Shown: positions 41,039-51,501 of the stretch, in pieces
Numbering within the stretch: position 1 is the stretch's first letter
Layout of the letters: each line of letters opens with the position of its first letter
Assembly (NCBI RefSeq): GCF_040536835.1
Contig: NZ_CP159578.1
Coordinates: forward strand, 558,001-622,000
Source of the DNA: Salinicola endophyticus
Lineage (GTDB): Bacteria; Pseudomonadota; Gammaproteobacteria; Pseudomonadales; Halomonadaceae
Reading direction: 5' to 3'
DNA: 64,000 bases
The notes under the pieces: model-generated
The model's database searches: none
Told to the model about the DNA's origin: nothing
The model's input: the letters and a program-made list of their open reading frames with translations, nothing else
Translations under genes and position numbers: made by a program

Positions 41039-42454
41039 ATGGCCAAACAGCAAATCGGCGTGGTCGGCATGGCCGTCATGGGGCGCAATCTGGCGCTCAA
41101 CATCGAGAGTCGCGGCTATACGGTGTCGATCTACAATCGCTCGGCGGAGAAGACCGACGAGGTGATGGCCGAGAACGGCGACAGCAAGCTCAAGCCGTTC
41201 TACAGCGTCGAGGAGTTCGTGGCGTCGCTGGAGACCCCGCGGCGCATTCTGCTGATGGTCAAGGCCGGCGATGCCACCGACAAGACGATCGAGTCGCTCA
41301 AACCGCATCTCGACCAGGGTGACATCCTGATCGACGGCGGTAACACGCCGTTCGAGGACACCATCCGCCGCAACAAGGAGCTCTCCGAAGCGGGCTTCAA
41401 CTTCATCGGCACCGGCGTCTCCGGGGGCGAGGAGGGCGCGTTGAAGGGACCGTCGATCATGCCGGGGGGGCAGAAGGAAGCCTACGACATGGTGGCGCCG
41501 ATCCTCGAGAAGATCGCCGCGCGTGCCGATGACGGCGAGCCCTGCGTGGCCTATGTCGGCCCGGACGGTGCCGGCCACTACGTCAAGATGGTCCACAACG
41601 GCATCGAATACGGTGACATGCAGTTGATCGCCGAGGCCTACGCGATCCTCAAGGGCTCGCTGGGGCTCTCCAACGCCGAGCTGGCCGACGTGTTCAGTGA
41701 ATGGAACGAAGGCGAACTCGACAGTTACCTGATCGATATCACCGCCAAGATCTTCACCAAGCCGGATGACCAGAGCGATCACGACGTGGTCGATATCATC
41801 CTCGACTCGGCGGGGCAGAAGGGCACCGGCAAGTGGACCAGCAAGAGCGCGCTGGATCTCGGCGTGCCGCTGCCGCTGATCACCGAGTCGGTCTTCGCGC
41901 GTTTCATCTCCGCGCTGAAGGACGAGCGTGTCGCAGCGTCCAAGGTGCTCAAGGGCCCGGCGCAGAAGACCTTCGAGGGTGACAAGGCCGAGTTCATCGA
42001 GAAGGTGCGCAAGGCGCTCTTCTTCAGCAAGATCGCCTCCTACGCCCAGGGCTTCGCTCAGATGCGCGCCGCCTCCGAAGATCATGGCTGGGACCTGAAC
42101 TACGGTGAAGTGGCCAAGCTGTTCCGTGCCGGTTGCATCATCCGTGCGCGCTTCCTGCAGAAGATCACTGACGCCTACCAGGAGAACCCCGAGCTCAAGA
42201 ACCTGCTGATGGCGCCGTACTTCGGTGAAATCGCCGGCAACTACCAGCAGGCGCTGCGCGACGTGATCGGTCATGCCGTCCAGAATGGCATCCCGGTGCC
42301 GACCTTCTCCTCGGCGATCGCCTACTACGACAGCTATCGCAGCGAGAAACTGCCGGCCAATCTGATCCAGGCCCAGCGCGACTTCTTCGGCGCTCACACC
42401 TACAAGCGTGTCGATCGCGAAGGGACCTTCCATACCGAGTGGTTGCAGGACTGA
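41039..42454 (+). CDS. gnd: 6-phosphogluconate dehydrogenase, decarboxylating
   Basis: 471 residues with an AAGGAG site. The Rossmann motif is [16 protein letters not shown], with an NRS sequence after the second strand suiting NADP. The catalytic region is [21 protein letters not shown] (Ser-Gly-Gly) and [16 protein letters not shown] (Lys, His-Asn). The C-terminal tail [17 protein letters not shown] closes the partner's active site. It acts in the oxidative pentose phosphate pathway. nadA follows after 13 bp. Confidence 0.97.
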   Translation: MAKQQIGVVGMAVMGRNLALNIESRGYTVSIYNRSAEKTDEVMAENGDSKLKPFYSVEEFVASLETPRRILLMVKAGDATDKTIESLKPHLDQGDILIDGGNTPFEDTIRRNKELSEAGFNFIGTGVSGGEEGALKGPSIMPGGQKEAYDMVAPILEKIAARADDGEPCVAYVGPDGAGHYVKMVHNGIEYGDMQLIAEAYAILKGSLGLSNAELADVFSEWNEGELDSYLIDITAKIFTKPDDQSDHDVVDIILDSAGQKGTGKWTSKSALDLGVPLPLITESVFARFISALKDERVAASKVLKGPAQKTFEGDKAEFIEKVRKALFFSKIASYAQGFAQMRAASEDHGWDLNYGEVAKLFRAGCIIRARFLQKITDAYQENPELKNLLMAPYFGEIAGNYQQALRDVIGHAVQNGIPVPTFSSAIAYYDSYRSEKLPANLIQAQRDFFGAHTYKRVDREGTFHTEWLQD

Positions 42455-42467
42455 CGGAGACGAGGCG

Positions 42468-43514
42468 ATGGCGGAGCGGGAGCGGGAACGCGTTCGCGAG
42501 CATCTGACGGGCCAGGCGCAGCCGGCGCTCGATGAAGAGGCCAGAGCGCACTATCGGGCGCGTATCGCGGCGCAGTTGAAGGCGCGTAACGCAGTGCTGG
42601 TTGCGCACTACTACACCGATCCCGAGATCCAGGCGCTGGCGGAAGCGACCGGTGGCTGCGTCGCCGACTCGCTGGAGATGGCCCGCTTCGGCAAGGATCA
42701 CCCGGCGACCACGCTGATCGTCGCCGGGGTGCGCTTCATGGGCGAGACCGCCAAGATCCTGAGCCCCGAGAAGCGGGTGTTCATGCCCACGCTGGAGGCG
42801 ACCTGCTCGCTGGATATCGGCTGTCCGGCGGATACCTTCTCCGCCTTCTGCGATCAGCATCCGGAACGCACCGTGGTGGTCTATGCCAACACTTCGGCGG
42901 CGGTGAAGGCGCGTGCCGACTGGGTAGTGACCTCGTCGATCGCGGTGGAGCTGATCGATCACCTCGACCGCCAGGGCGAAAAGATCCTGTGGGCGCCGGA
43001 TCGCCATCTGGGCAACTATGTGCGCGAGCGAACCGGGGCAGACGTGCTCTGCTGGGAGGGCGAGTGCATCGTCCATGACGAGTTCAAGGCCAAGGGAATC
43101 CTCGATCTCAAGGCGCTGCACCCGCAGGCCGCCGTGTTGGTGCACCCGGAGTCACCGGCCTCGGTGGTGGAGATCGCCGATGTCGTCGGTTCTACCTCGC
43201 AGTTGATCAGTGCGGCCCAGAAGCTCGACAACCCCAGCTTCATCGTCGCCACCGATCGCGGCATCTTCTACAAGATGCAGCAGCTGATGCCGGACAAGAC
43301 CTTCATGGCCGCACCCACCGCGGGTAATGGCGCGACCTGTAGAAGCTGCGCCAACTGCCCGTGGATGGCGATGAACGGTCTCGAGAACACCCTGGCGGTG
43401 CTGTCAGACGCCAACGGTTGCGGTCAGGAGATTCATGTCGACCCCGAGATCGCACGTCGGGCGCTGATTCCGTTGAATCGGATGCTTGAGTTCGGTGCCG
43501 AGTTAAAGCGCTAG
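42468..43514 (+). CDS. nadA: Quinolinate synthase
   Basis: 348 residues. The [4Fe-4S] ligands of NadA are visible as Cys in [16 protein letters not shown] and RSCANCPW. Other conserved parts are [38 protein letters not shown] and [19 protein letters not shown]. It condenses iminoaspartate with dihydroxyacetone phosphate in NAD synthesis. It is probably co-transcribed with gnd and ends at a strong terminator. Confidence 0.97.
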   Translation: MAERERERVREHLTGQAQPALDEEARAHYRARIAAQLKARNAVLVAHYYTDPEIQALAEATGGCVADSLEMARFGKDHPATTLIVAGVRFMGETAKILSPEKRVFMPTLEATCSLDIGCPADTFSAFCDQHPERTVVVYANTSAAVKARADWVVTSSIAVELIDHLDRQGEKILWAPDRHLGNYVRERTGADVLCWEGECIVHDEFKAKGILDLKALHPQAAVLVHPESPASVVEIADVVGSTSQLISAAQKLDNPSFIVATDRGIFYKMQQLMPDKTFMAAPTAGNGATCRSCANCPWMAMNGLENTLAVLSDANGCGQEIHVDPEIARRALIPLNRMLEFGAELKR

Positions 43515-43538
43515 ACGCGTTACGCTGAAAGACGACAA

Positions 43539-43572
43539 CGCCCGCCCCGGCCGATGCCGGGGCGGGCGTTTT
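43539..43572 (+). terminator. Rho-independent terminator after nadA
   Basis: A 13-bp perfect GC-rich stem (CGCCCGCCCCGGC / GCCGGGGCGGGCG) with a CGAT loop, followed by TTTTC. It ends the gnd-nadA unit. Confidence 0.9.
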
Positions 43573-43668
43573 CGTAGTTAGGGCGGCGTGGGGCGCCCCT
43601 GACGATGTCACCGATGTTCTACGTCACCAGCGCTCTTCACCAGCGCTCTGTATCACCCGTGCTTGGCA

Positions 43669-44439
43669 TCAGAAGTGATAGTTGATGAAGGCCCCCGCAC
43701 GCCACTGGGTGGCGTCGCCGAGATCGTCGACGATCGGGCTGTCCTCGGCGTCGCCGGTGAGGCGTGCCACGCCGACCAGGCCGGTGATCGACCACTGGCG
43801 GGTAAGGTAGTAGCTCAGGGTGGCATCGGCGCCGAGAGTGAAGTAGCCATCGTTCGGGTCGTAGGCACGAATCCCTGAGCGCGCACTCTCGCCCGCCGAA
43901 ACGCCGAACAGATCGTCGGTCCAGGCCGCGCTGGTGTAGCTGAAGCGCGGGCCGACGGTGAAGGCGGCGCGCTCGCCGAGGCGGGCGACATGGGTCGCCG
44001 CGAACTTGACCCGATAGCCGTCGATATCACCGGTGAACGGCGTTTCGGCGGCGGCGCTGTAGTGCCAGGTGTCGTCGAGATAGCTGGCGCGCAGGCCGGC
44101 GGTGGCGCCGCCGTCGACCTGATCCAGGGCGCGGATGTCGCCGGTGTCGTCGCGGCCGAAGGTGTAGCCGATGAAGGGGGCGACCCGCCACTTGCCCTCG
44201 CGCACCAGATTCCAGCCGATGCCGTCGGTCACGCTGACGAAGAAGGTATCGCCGTAGGTCGCATCCAGCGACGGCCAGGCGTTCCACTCGTAGTCGTCGC
44301 TACCCAGGTAGTCTGGGGCATAGATCGCCCCGGCGCCGACGCTGCCTTCCCAGGTCGGCTGGGCCGCGCTGACCGCGGCGGCGGAGGAAAGGCCGGCGGC
44401 GAGCGCCAGCAGACGGACACCATGACGTGAAGCACTCAT
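43669..44439 (-). CDS. MipA/OmpV-family outer membrane protein
   Basis: 256 residues from the ATG at 44439. A signal peptide (VRLLALAAGLSSAAAVSAAQ) precedes a beta-barrel of alternating strands. The family start is GSVGAGAIYAPDYLGSDDYEWNAWP, and the last residue is Phe (AFINYHF), as needed for BAM-dependent insertion. Known: MipA scaffolds murein enzymes and OmpV-like proteins act as porins. The exact role is open. It is divergent from the paoABC operon. Confidence 0.85.
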   Translation of the reverse strand: MSASRHGVRLLALAAGLSSAAAVSAAQPTWEGSVGAGAIYAPDYLGSDDYEWNAWPSLDATYGDTFFVSVTDGIGWNLVREGKWRVAPFIGYTFGRDDTGDIRALDQVDGGATAGLRASYLDDTWHYSAAAETPFTGDIDGYRVKFAATHVARLGERAAFTVGPRFSYTSAAWTDDLFGVSAGESARSGIRAYDPNDGYFTLGADATLSYYLTRQWSITGLVGVARLTGDAEDSPIVDDLGDATQWRAGAFINYHF

Positions 44440-44704
44440 CTCTCTGATCCCTGTGACGATGCAGTTGGGCGAAAACATACGGCAGGCCTGAGCAAAAGAC
44501 CAGCCGCGTCGCGGGCCTGCGGAAGATGCCCATTTCTGCGTGAATCGCGCGAATTACGCCAATGATTTGGCATTGGTGCCGCACTTTTCCTAAGTTCAGT
44601 GAAGCACTACGCCTCCTTTCCCTGCCGCGCCCCGATAAACCAGAGCACCACGCTGGAAAGACAAAGATGCCGGCAGCGGCACAGCCTTGATGAGGATCCC
44701 TGAC

Positions 44705-45394
44705 ATGGATGACAACGAGCGCACCGCGCCGGGCGTCGATCACTTCGACCCCCGCGGCGACACCCAGCCCCACTCTCCCGGCCGCCGGCGGTTCCTGCAG
44801 TCCGCTGGCGCCTCCGGCCTCGCCATTGCCGCGGCGCCGGCGCTGTCCCAGGTCAGCTATGCCGGCTCGCCGGACCAGCCTCAGACCCAGACCGATGCCC
44901 CGCCGGCCGAAGGCCGGCAGCGCATCACGCTGACCGTCAACGGCCAGCCGCATCGGCTCGATGTGACGCCCAACGTCATCCTGCTCGACGCGCTGCGCCA
45001 TGGGCTGGGGCTCACCGGCACCAAGAAGGGCTGCGATCATGGCCAGTGCGGTGCCTGCACGCTGCTGGTCAACGGCACCGCGATCAACGCCTGCCTGAGC
45101 CTGGCGGTCAGTCACGACGGCGACGAGATCACCACGGTCGAAGGGCTGGAGAAGAACGGCCAGCGCCACCCGATCCAGCAGGCCTTTCTCGAGCACGATG
45201 CCTATCAGTGTGGCTACTGCACCGCGGGTCAGATGATGAGCGCGGTGGCGATTCTCAACGACCCCGCGATCGGCACCAGCGATGCCGAGGTACGCGAGGC
45301 GATGAGCGGCAACATCTGCCGCTGTGGCGCCTACAAGAACATCGTCGCGGCGATCCAGTCGGCGCGTGGCAAGCTCGCAGGAGATCCGGCATGA
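44705..45394 (+). CDS. paoA: Tat-exported aldehyde oxidoreductase [2Fe-2S] subunit (PaoA-type)
   Basis: 229 residues from the ATG at 44705 (GAGG site). A twin-arginine signal is visible (GRRRFLQSAGASGLAIAAAPALSQV). The plant-type [2Fe-2S] cluster is bound by GCDHGQCGACTLL and NACLSL. The second cluster is bound by QCGYCTAGQMM and GNICRCGAY. Known: E. coli PaoA is the Tat-bearing subunit that takes the whole PaoABC complex to the periplasm to oxidise aldehydes. It overlaps paoB by an ATGA. Confidence 0.9.
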   Translation: MDDNERTAPGVDHFDPRGDTQPHSPGRRRFLQSAGASGLAIAAAPALSQVSYAGSPDQPQTQTDAPPAEGRQRITLTVNGQPHRLDVTPNVILLDALRHGLGLTGTKKGCDHGQCGACTLLVNGTAINACLSLAVSHDGDEITTVEGLEKNGQRHPIQQAFLEHDAYQCGYCTAGQMMSAVAILNDPAIGTSDAEVREAMSGNICRCGAYKNIVAAIQSARGKLAGDPA

Positions 45395-46377
45395 GAGCCT
45401 TCGATTATGCCCGGGCGGAGAGCCCGGCGGCCGCGATCGCGGCACACGGCAGCGATGACCAAGCGGCCTTTCTGGCCGGCGGCACCACGCTGCTCGATCT
45501 GGTCAAGCTGGACGTGATGCAGCCGCGCAAGCTGGTCGATATCAACGGCGTGGCGCTGGACCGCATCGAGCGTCTGGACGATGGCCGTCTGCGTATCGGC
45601 GCCATGGTGACCAACACCGCGCTGGCCCGCGACCAGCGTGTCGTCGCGGATTACGCCGTGCTGTCCCAGGCGCTGCTGGCGGGCGCCTCGACCCAGCTGC
45701 GCAACAAGGCCACCACCGGCGGCAACCTGATGCAGCGGGTGCGCTGCCCCTATTTCCGCGACGGCGTCTCGGCCTGCAACAAGCGCGAGCCGGGCAGCGG
45801 CTGCGCCGCCATCGGTGGCGTCAACCGCTCGGTCCATGCGGTGCTCGGCACCAGCGACAGCTGCATCGCCGCGCATCCGTCGGACATGTGCGTGGCGATG
45901 GCGGCGATCGGCGCCAAGGTGCAGGTCGAGGGCCCGGAGGGCCGGCGCGAGATCGACTTTGCCGATTTCCATCTGCTGCCCGGCGACACGCCGCAGCGCG
46001 AACATGCGCTGGCGCCCGGCGAGCTGATCACCCACGTGGTGCTCGACGCGCCGCTCGCCGGCAGCCGCTCGGCTTATCTCAAGCTGCGCGACCGCCAGTC
46101 GTATCAGTTCGCGCTCGCCTCCAGCGCGGTGATCGTGACGCTCGACGGCAACACCATTCGTGAAGCGCGGGTGGCGCTGGGGGGCGTCGGCACCAAGCCC
46201 TGGCGTGCGCCGGAGGTCGAGGCTGCGCTTGCGGGCCAGCCGGTGAGCGAGCAGCGCTTTGCCGATGCCGCCAAGCGCGCGTTCGCGCATGCCACCGCCT
46301 ATGCCCACAACGCCTACAAGATTCCCCTCGGCCAGCAGGCGATCGTGCGCAACCTGACCGACCTGACCACTGCCTGA
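45391..46377 (+). CDS. paoB: Aldehyde oxidoreductase FAD subunit with extra [4Fe-4S] site (PaoB-type)
   Basis: 328 residues. The FAD domain of the molybdopterin dehydrogenase family is visible: FLAGGTTLLDLVKLDVM and LLAGASTQLRNKATTGGNLMQRVRC. The PaoB-specific insertion carries cysteines in RCPYFRDGVSACNKREPGSGC, which bind a [4Fe-4S] cluster in E. coli PaoB. The C-terminal domain includes YLKLRDRQSYQFALAS. Middle gene of the three-gene operon. Confidence 0.9.
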   Translation: MRAFDYARAESPAAAIAAHGSDDQAAFLAGGTTLLDLVKLDVMQPRKLVDINGVALDRIERLDDGRLRIGAMVTNTALARDQRVVADYAVLSQALLAGASTQLRNKATTGGNLMQRVRCPYFRDGVSACNKREPGSGCAAIGGVNRSVHAVLGTSDSCIAAHPSDMCVAMAAIGAKVQVEGPEGRREIDFADFHLLPGDTPQREHALAPGELITHVVLDAPLAGSRSAYLKLRDRQSYQFALASSAVIVTLDGNTIREARVALGGVGTKPWRAPEVEAALAGQPVSEQRFADAAKRAFAHATAYAHNAYKIPLGQQAIVRNLTDLTTA

Positions 46378-46399
46378 GCCGCGGCGAGGAGAGATCCAG

Positions 46400-48643
46400 A
46401 TGAGTGACGACAAGCCCAGCGACCCGCACTTCGGGGCGATCATCGGTGCCGGCGTGCCGCGTATCGACGGCCCCGACAAGCTCTCGGGGCGCGCCTACTA
46501 CGCCGCCGATCAACTGCCCGCCGGTCTCACCTACGGCTACGGGGTGTTCAGCACCATCGCCAGTGGCAAGGTGACCCAACTGAGCGTTGAACGCGCGCGT
46601 CGGATGCCTGGCGTGATCGATATCTTTCACCACGGGCACTTCCCCAAGCTCTACCGCTCGCCGTCGAGCTTTGCCCAGGGCAACAAGGTCGAGGAGACGC
46701 GTCTGCCGTTCGAGGATGAGCGCATCTACTACGCCGGCCAATTCGTGGCGCTGGTGGTGGCGGATACCTTCGAGAACGCCCGCGCGGCGGCGCGTGAGGT
46801 CGACGTCAGCTATGCCGAAGACGCGGCACTCGCCAATCTCGAACAGGGCGTCGCCGCCCACGGCACCCAAAGCGGCAGTGGCAATCATTCGCGCGGCGAT
46901 GCCGCGGCGGCTTTCGACAGCGCTGCCCGGCACATCGATGTGACCTACCGCACCCCGGTGGAGACCCACAACCCGATGGAGATGCACGCCTCCACGGCGT
47001 GGTGGGAGCGCGACCATCTCACCATTTTCGATGCCTCCCAGGGCGTGGTGATGGCGCGTAACGCGCTCTCCAAGATGTTCGCCATCCCGCCGGAGCGGGT
47101 CACCGTGCACGCGCCCTATATCGGCTCCGGCTTCGGCAGCAAGCTGTGGACCTGGCCTCACGCCGTGGCCACTGCCGCCGCCGCGCGTGAGCTGGGGCGG
47201 CCGGTACAGCTGATGGTGCCGCGGGCGCAGATGTTCACCACCACCGGCCACCGCCCGGAGACGCGTCAGCGCCTGCGCCTGGCCACCGATGGCAGCGGCA
47301 AGCTGGTTTCGCTGCGTCACGAATCGATCAACACCACCTCGTTCACCGACCAGTACGTCGAGACCTGCGGCAGCGTGACCAAGAGTCTCTACAGCTGCCC
47401 CAATCTCACGGTCAGTCACGCAACGACCCAGGTGAATCGCGGCACGCCCACCTCGATGCGCGCTCCAGGTGCCGCGCCGGGGCTGTTCGCGCTGGAGTCG
47501 GCGGTGGATGAGATGGCCGCCGCGGCCGGCGTCGACCCACTCGATTTTCGCCTCGACAACTATGCCGAGCGCGACGAGAGCAAAGACCTCGACTTCTCCA
47601 GCAACCATATCGTCGAGGCGACCCAGCGCGCCGCCGAGCGCTTCGGCTGGGCCGCACGCAACCCCGAGATCGGCAGCATGCGCCAGGGGCGCGAGATCGT
47701 CGGCTACGGCATGGCGGCGTGCAACTGGGAGGCGCTCAAGCGCCCGTGCGACGCGCGGGTCTCGCTGCGTGCCGACGGGACGGCGTTTGCCTCCTGCGCC
47801 ACCCAGGACATCGGCACCGGCACCTACACCATCGTCGCCCAGGCGGTGAGCGATCTCACCGGCCTGCCGCTGGAGCGGGTCACGGTCGAACTGGGGGACT
47901 CCTCCTACCCGGATGGCCCGGTCTCCGGTGGCTCCTGGGCCACCGCGACCACGCTGCCGGCGATCGCCAAGGCCACGCGGGTCGCCCTGGACGAGATGAA
48001 GCGCTACGCCACCGGCGCCAATGGTGCCTTCGCTGGGGGCGCCAGCGACGATCTCGAGGTCGCCGAGGGCGGCCTGCGCAACGCCGATGGCAAGCAGGTG
48101 AGCTTTGCCGACATCCTTGGCGCTGCGCGCTACGGCAGCGCCGACGGTGAAGCCCACACCGAGGGCGCCGACGCACAGTACTCCTACCGCTCCTTCGGCG
48201 CGCACTTCGTCGAGGTGCGCTGGGACCCGGGCATCTCGCATCTGCGCGTGGCCCGCGTGGTCAGCGCCATCGATGTCGGCCGGGTGATCAACGAAACCAC
48301 CGCGCGCAATCAGGTCGAAGGCGCGATCGTCATGGGTATCGGCATGGGGCTGTTCGAGGCGACCGAGTACGACGCCCGCAATGGCCGTCCGGTCAACAAC
48401 GACTATGCCGAGTACGTGGTGCCGGTCCACGCCGACCAGCCCGAGGTTGAAGTCATCCTGCTCGACTACCCCGACACCCGCTTCAACGAGTACGGCGCCC
48501 GCGGCATCGGCGAGATCGGCATCACCGGGCTCGCCGCCGCCGTGGCCAACGCGGTGCACCACGCCACCGGCAAGCGGATCCGCGAGCTGCCGATCACCCT
48601 CGACAAGCTGATGGATGACGTGCCCGAGGCGCGCACGGCCTGA
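46400..48643 (+). CDS. paoC: Aldehyde oxidoreductase molybdenum subunit (PaoC-type)
   Basis: 747 residues of the xanthine oxidase family large subunit. It starts with GAGVPRIDGPDKLSGRAYY. Moco-contacting segments are HAPYIGSGFGSKLW and ATQDIGTGTYTIVAQ. The conserved catalytic Glu is in GARGIGEIGITGLAAAVANAV. It follows paoB by 22 bp with a GAGGAGAG site. Known: the PaoC Moco is the cytosine-dinucleotide form and needs a PaoD chaperone, which is not in this window. Confidence 0.9.
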   Translation: MSDDKPSDPHFGAIIGAGVPRIDGPDKLSGRAYYAADQLPAGLTYGYGVFSTIASGKVTQLSVERARRMPGVIDIFHHGHFPKLYRSPSSFAQGNKVEETRLPFEDERIYYAGQFVALVVADTFENARAAAREVDVSYAEDAALANLEQGVAAHGTQSGSGNHSRGDAAAAFDSAARHIDVTYRTPVETHNPMEMHASTAWWERDHLTIFDASQGVVMARNALSKMFAIPPERVTVHAPYIGSGFGSKLWTWPHAVATAAAARELGRPVQLMVPRAQMFTTTGHRPETRQRLRLATDGSGKLVSLRHESINTTSFTDQYVETCGSVTKSLYSCPNLTVSHATTQVNRGTPTSMRAPGAAPGLFALESAVDEMAAAAGVDPLDFRLDNYAERDESKDLDFSSNHIVEATQRAAERFGWAARNPEIGSMRQGREIVGYGMAACNWEALKRPCDARVSLRADGTAFASCATQDIGTGTYTIVAQAVSDLTGLPLERVTVELGDSSYPDGPVSGGSWATATTLPAIAKATRVALDEMKRYATGANGAFAGGASDDLEVAEGGLRNADGKQVSFADILGAARYGSADGEAHTEGADAQYSYRSFGAHFVEVRWDPGISHLRVARVVSAIDVGRVINETTARNQVEGAIVMGIGMGLFEATEYDARNGRPVNNDYAEYVVPVHADQPEVEVILLDYPDTRFNEYGARGIGEIGITGLAAAVANAVHHATGKRIRELPITLDKLMDDVPEARTA

Positions 48644-48684
48644 GTCATCCGTGCCAGTCCACCGCGTCTGGCCCATAACGCATC

Positions 48685-48716
48685 GACGCCGGCCTCAGGG
48701 CCGGCGTCTTTGTCTT
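48685..48716 (+). terminator. Terminator after the first pao operon
   Basis: GACGCCGGC-CTCAGG-GCCGGCGTC is a perfect 9-bp stem followed by TTTGTCTT. Short TTGGTC-type repeats follow. Confidence 0.75.
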
Positions 48717-48803
48717 GGTCTTTGCCTTGGTCTTGATATTTGTCGTCGTCACGTCGTCGGTGTCGATACGCCCGTGTGTCTGGCGCCCAGGGTGATGGCG
48801 CTA

Positions 48804-49298
48804 TCAGCGTTCGGCGGTCGCCTCGACCAGCGCCTGCATTTCGCGGCTGAGAGGAGCGACCGCGGGGCAGTCGCCGACCCCGTGGCGCGTGGCGATCCAC
48901 TGCGGGTCGTCGTAGCCGAGCCAGGTCTGGCCGTCGCTGTCCTGCCAGATCAGCGCCTTCATCGGCAGGTCGATGCCGGCGGTGGCGGCGCACTGCATCA
49001 GGGGCGTCGAGGTCTTGGGGTTGCCGAACACGATCACTTCGTTGGGCAACATGGCCATGTCGCGGGACATTGCGCCCTGGCGATGGTCGATGCGCGCGAA
49101 GATGGTCATGCCGCTGGTGCGCACGTTGTCGGCGAAGCGACCGGCCACCTGGTGCACGCTGCCCTCGACCGGGGTGGCGATCAAACCCGGCACCGTTGCG
49201 GCCGCCTGCGTCTCCTGGGCGCTGGCGGCGGTGACGGTGGCAAGGCTCGCGAGCGCCAGGCTCGCGGCGGTGATCCAGCGTGACATCGGTCGTCTCAT
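48804..49298 (-). CDS. Periplasmic DUF302 protein
   Basis: 164 residues with an AGGAGAG site. A signal peptide (ITAASLALASLATVTAASA) precedes a DUF302 domain: TIFARIDHRQGAMSRDM, NEVIVFGNPKTSTPLMQ and PMKALIWQDSDGQTWLGYDDP. Known: DUF302 proteins are small and widespread, mechanism unknown. It lies between the two pao operons. Confidence 0.85.
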   Translation of the reverse strand: MRRPMSRWITAASLALASLATVTAASAQETQAAATVPGLIATPVEGSVHQVAGRFADNVRTSGMTIFARIDHRQGAMSRDMAMLPNEVIVFGNPKTSTPLMQCAATAGIDLPMKALIWQDSDGQTWLGYDDPQWIATRHGVGDCPAVAPLSREMQALVEATAER

Positions 49299-49422
49299 CC
49301 CTCTCTCCTGTCGGTATCGAACACTCTGTCTTCACGCGCGTGAACGACAGTTGGCAATGGTTGCAGCTGATCTGGGGCCGGCCGCCCAGGCGTGCAAGGC
49401 AGGTGCGGCCCCATGTCGCGGT

Positions 49423-51141
49423 TCAGTGAGCCGGCTGGCCCTGGTCGCTGGTCAGCGCGGCTTCGGCGAGGTCGACCTCGCGCACCAGCTTTCTGAGCAC
49501 ATTGTCGTTGATTCGGTGGCGCTGGCGAAGCTTGTAGTACTCACGGCGCTCGGCACGCAGCGCTTCCAGTCGCGTTTCGCGCTCCAGCTCACGGCTGGTG
49601 GCCAGCTGCGGGGTGGCGGTCTCGGTGGAGTGCAGCGCCATGCGCTCACGATAGTAGGCCATCAACTGGGCGCTGATGTCGTTGAAGGCGATGATCGTCT
49701 CGTCGTTGGTCTGGGCCCGGGCGAACTCGCCGGTGCGGTCGTGGTGGAAACGTTCGATACGGTAGATCGCCGCCTCGGCGCCGGCGATGCGTGCGCGGCG
49801 CTCCTCGTCGAACTCGCGGGTGTCGCGGGGCAGCTTCAGATTGCGCAGCACCAGCGGCAGGCCGATGCTGCCGGTGACCAGCGTGAACAGAATCACCCCG
49901 GTGGCGAGAAAGATCAGCAGCTCGCGATTGGGGAAGGGGGTGCCGTTCTCCATCAGATGCGGCAGCGACAGCGCTGCGGCCAGCGTGATGGTGCCGCGGA
50001 TACCCGCCAGGGTCGCCGCCAGCATCAGGCGCAGTGACAGGCGGCCATTGCCGTCCGGCGTCGGCAGGCGCGGGCGACCGTGGATCAGGCCGCGCAGCCG
50101 GGTCAGCGCCAGCCCGACCTCGCTGGCCAGCCAGACCCACAGAAAGCGCGACAGCAGCAGCGCCAGCGAGATGATCGCCACGTAGCCGAGCAGGCGCAGG
50201 AACTCGTAGTCGCCGATGTCGTGCAGCGAGTGGTCGAGGGCGCCATTGATGATCGCTGGCAGCTGGAAGCCGAGCAGCAGGAACACCAGTGCATTGAGCA
50301 CGAACTCCAGCATCTCCCACACGCTCTGGGTCTGCATGCGCGCATTCAACTGGCCGACCCGCTTGAGGTCGGCGCGGTTCATCACCATCCCCGCGGACAC
50401 CGCTGAGAGAATGCCCGAGAGCCCCAGGTGCTCGGCGAGCAGATAGGCGGCGAACGGCAGCAGCAGCACCAGCAGGATCACCTGAACCGTGGTTGCCTCG
50501 CCCAGATGGCGTTCGATCAGGCGGGTGCGCAACAGGTTGAAGCCCATGGCCAGCAGCGCCCCCACCACCAGCCCGCCCACCGCAATGATAAAGAAGCTGA
50601 AAGTGGCGTCGACCAGCGAGAAGGTGCCGGTGAGTGCGGCGGCGACGGCGAACTTGAACGCCACCAGGCCGGAGGCATCGTTCATCAGCGACTCGCCCTC
50701 GAGCACTCGCATCAGCCGCGGCGGCACCCGCAGACGGCCGGAGATCGACGATACCGCCACCGCATCGGTGGGCGAGAGGATCGCCGCCAGGGCGAAGCTC
50801 ACCGCCAGCGGTAGTGCCGGAAACAGCAGATGGATGAAGTAGCCCACGCCGACCACGGTGAACAGCACCAGCCCCAGCGCCAGGGCCAGGATGGGGCCGC
50901 GCAGGCTCATGAATTCACGCTGGGGGAAGCGTCGGGCATCGGCGAAAAGCAATGGGGCGATGAACAGCAGCAGGAAGATCTCCGGCTCCAGCTCGACATG
51001 CAGTCCGGCCGCCGGCCAGGCCAGCAGGGCACCCAGGATGATCTGCACCAGCGGCGTCGGCAGCGCCGGTACGAAGCGAGTGATGACGCCGGTGGCCGAA
51101 GCCACCAGCAGCAGAATCAGGACCAGGATCAGCGTATTCAT
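49423..51141 (-). CDS. CPA1-family Na+/H+ antiporter
   Basis: 572 residues from the ATG at 51141. About 12 membrane segments are followed by a ~150-residue charged cytoplasmic C-terminal domain. The transport core is visible: ALAAILSPTDAVAVSS and LEGESLMNDASGLVAFKFAVA (the ND pair of electroneutral CPA1 exchangers), then LAGIRGTITLAAALSLPHL. Known: NhaP-type members export Na+ or K+ for protons. This suits a halophile. It is leftward between the DUF302 gene and the second pao operon. Confidence 0.9.
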   Translation of the reverse strand: MNTLILVLILLLVASATGVITRFVPALPTPLVQIILGALLAWPAAGLHVELEPEIFLLLFIAPLLFADARRFPQREFMSLRGPILALALGLVLFTVVGVGYFIHLLFPALPLAVSFALAAILSPTDAVAVSSISGRLRVPPRLMRVLEGESLMNDASGLVAFKFAVAAALTGTFSLVDATFSFFIIAVGGLVVGALLAMGFNLLRTRLIERHLGEATTVQVILLVLLLPFAAYLLAEHLGLSGILSAVSAGMVMNRADLKRVGQLNARMQTQSVWEMLEFVLNALVFLLLGFQLPAIINGALDHSLHDIGDYEFLRLLGYVAIISLALLLSRFLWVWLASEVGLALTRLRGLIHGRPRLPTPDGNGRLSLRLMLAATLAGIRGTITLAAALSLPHLMENGTPFPNRELLIFLATGVILFTLVTGSIGLPLVLRNLKLPRDTREFDEERRARIAGAEAAIYRIERFHHDRTGEFARAQTNDETIIAFNDISAQLMAYYRERMALHSTETATPQLATSRELERETRLEALRAERREYYKLRQRHRINDNVLRKLVREVDLAEAALTSDQGQPAH

Positions 51142-51501
51142 GGTGGTCGTGGATCGTCCTTGCTGGGTGGGTCGGATGGCGCGAGCGGCCAAGCTTAACC
51201 GAAGTCGACGTGCGCGGAGGGCCGGCGGAGACATTTACAGTCGTCTCCGGGCGGGGTGGCGCTCGGGTGTCTATGCTGATCAGTCGACACGGCGATGGCG
51301 TCCTGACAGCGCCCCGCCCTGCATGGATTCCCGTGATACCCATTGGTTCCCGATCGCAGCGCGCCCGGTGCCCGCCAGCGTGGCGTCGGTGCCGTCTGCC
51401 CCGGGCCATGGTGTTCACGCGAGTCGCCCCAGACCGCGGGGCGTGGCCGCGCGCAGTGACGCGCCCCGGGGCCGCGCCTCGATCATCGATGAGGAGCCGG
51501 C
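51142..51501. other. Divergent promoter region, nothing specific seen
   Basis: 360 bp of GC-rich DNA between the antiporter and the second pao operon. GAGGAG at 51491 serves the next gene. No palindrome, repeat or clear promoter was found, and the open frames here lack family resemblance. Confidence 0.5.

Noticed and set aside
46079..48676. 865-codon open frame antisense to paoC, and similar long antisense frames at 53576-55327 and 57215-59692
   Set aside because: All lie opposite well-supported genes, are Arg/His/Gly-rich and lack ribosome sites. They are GC-driven shadows.
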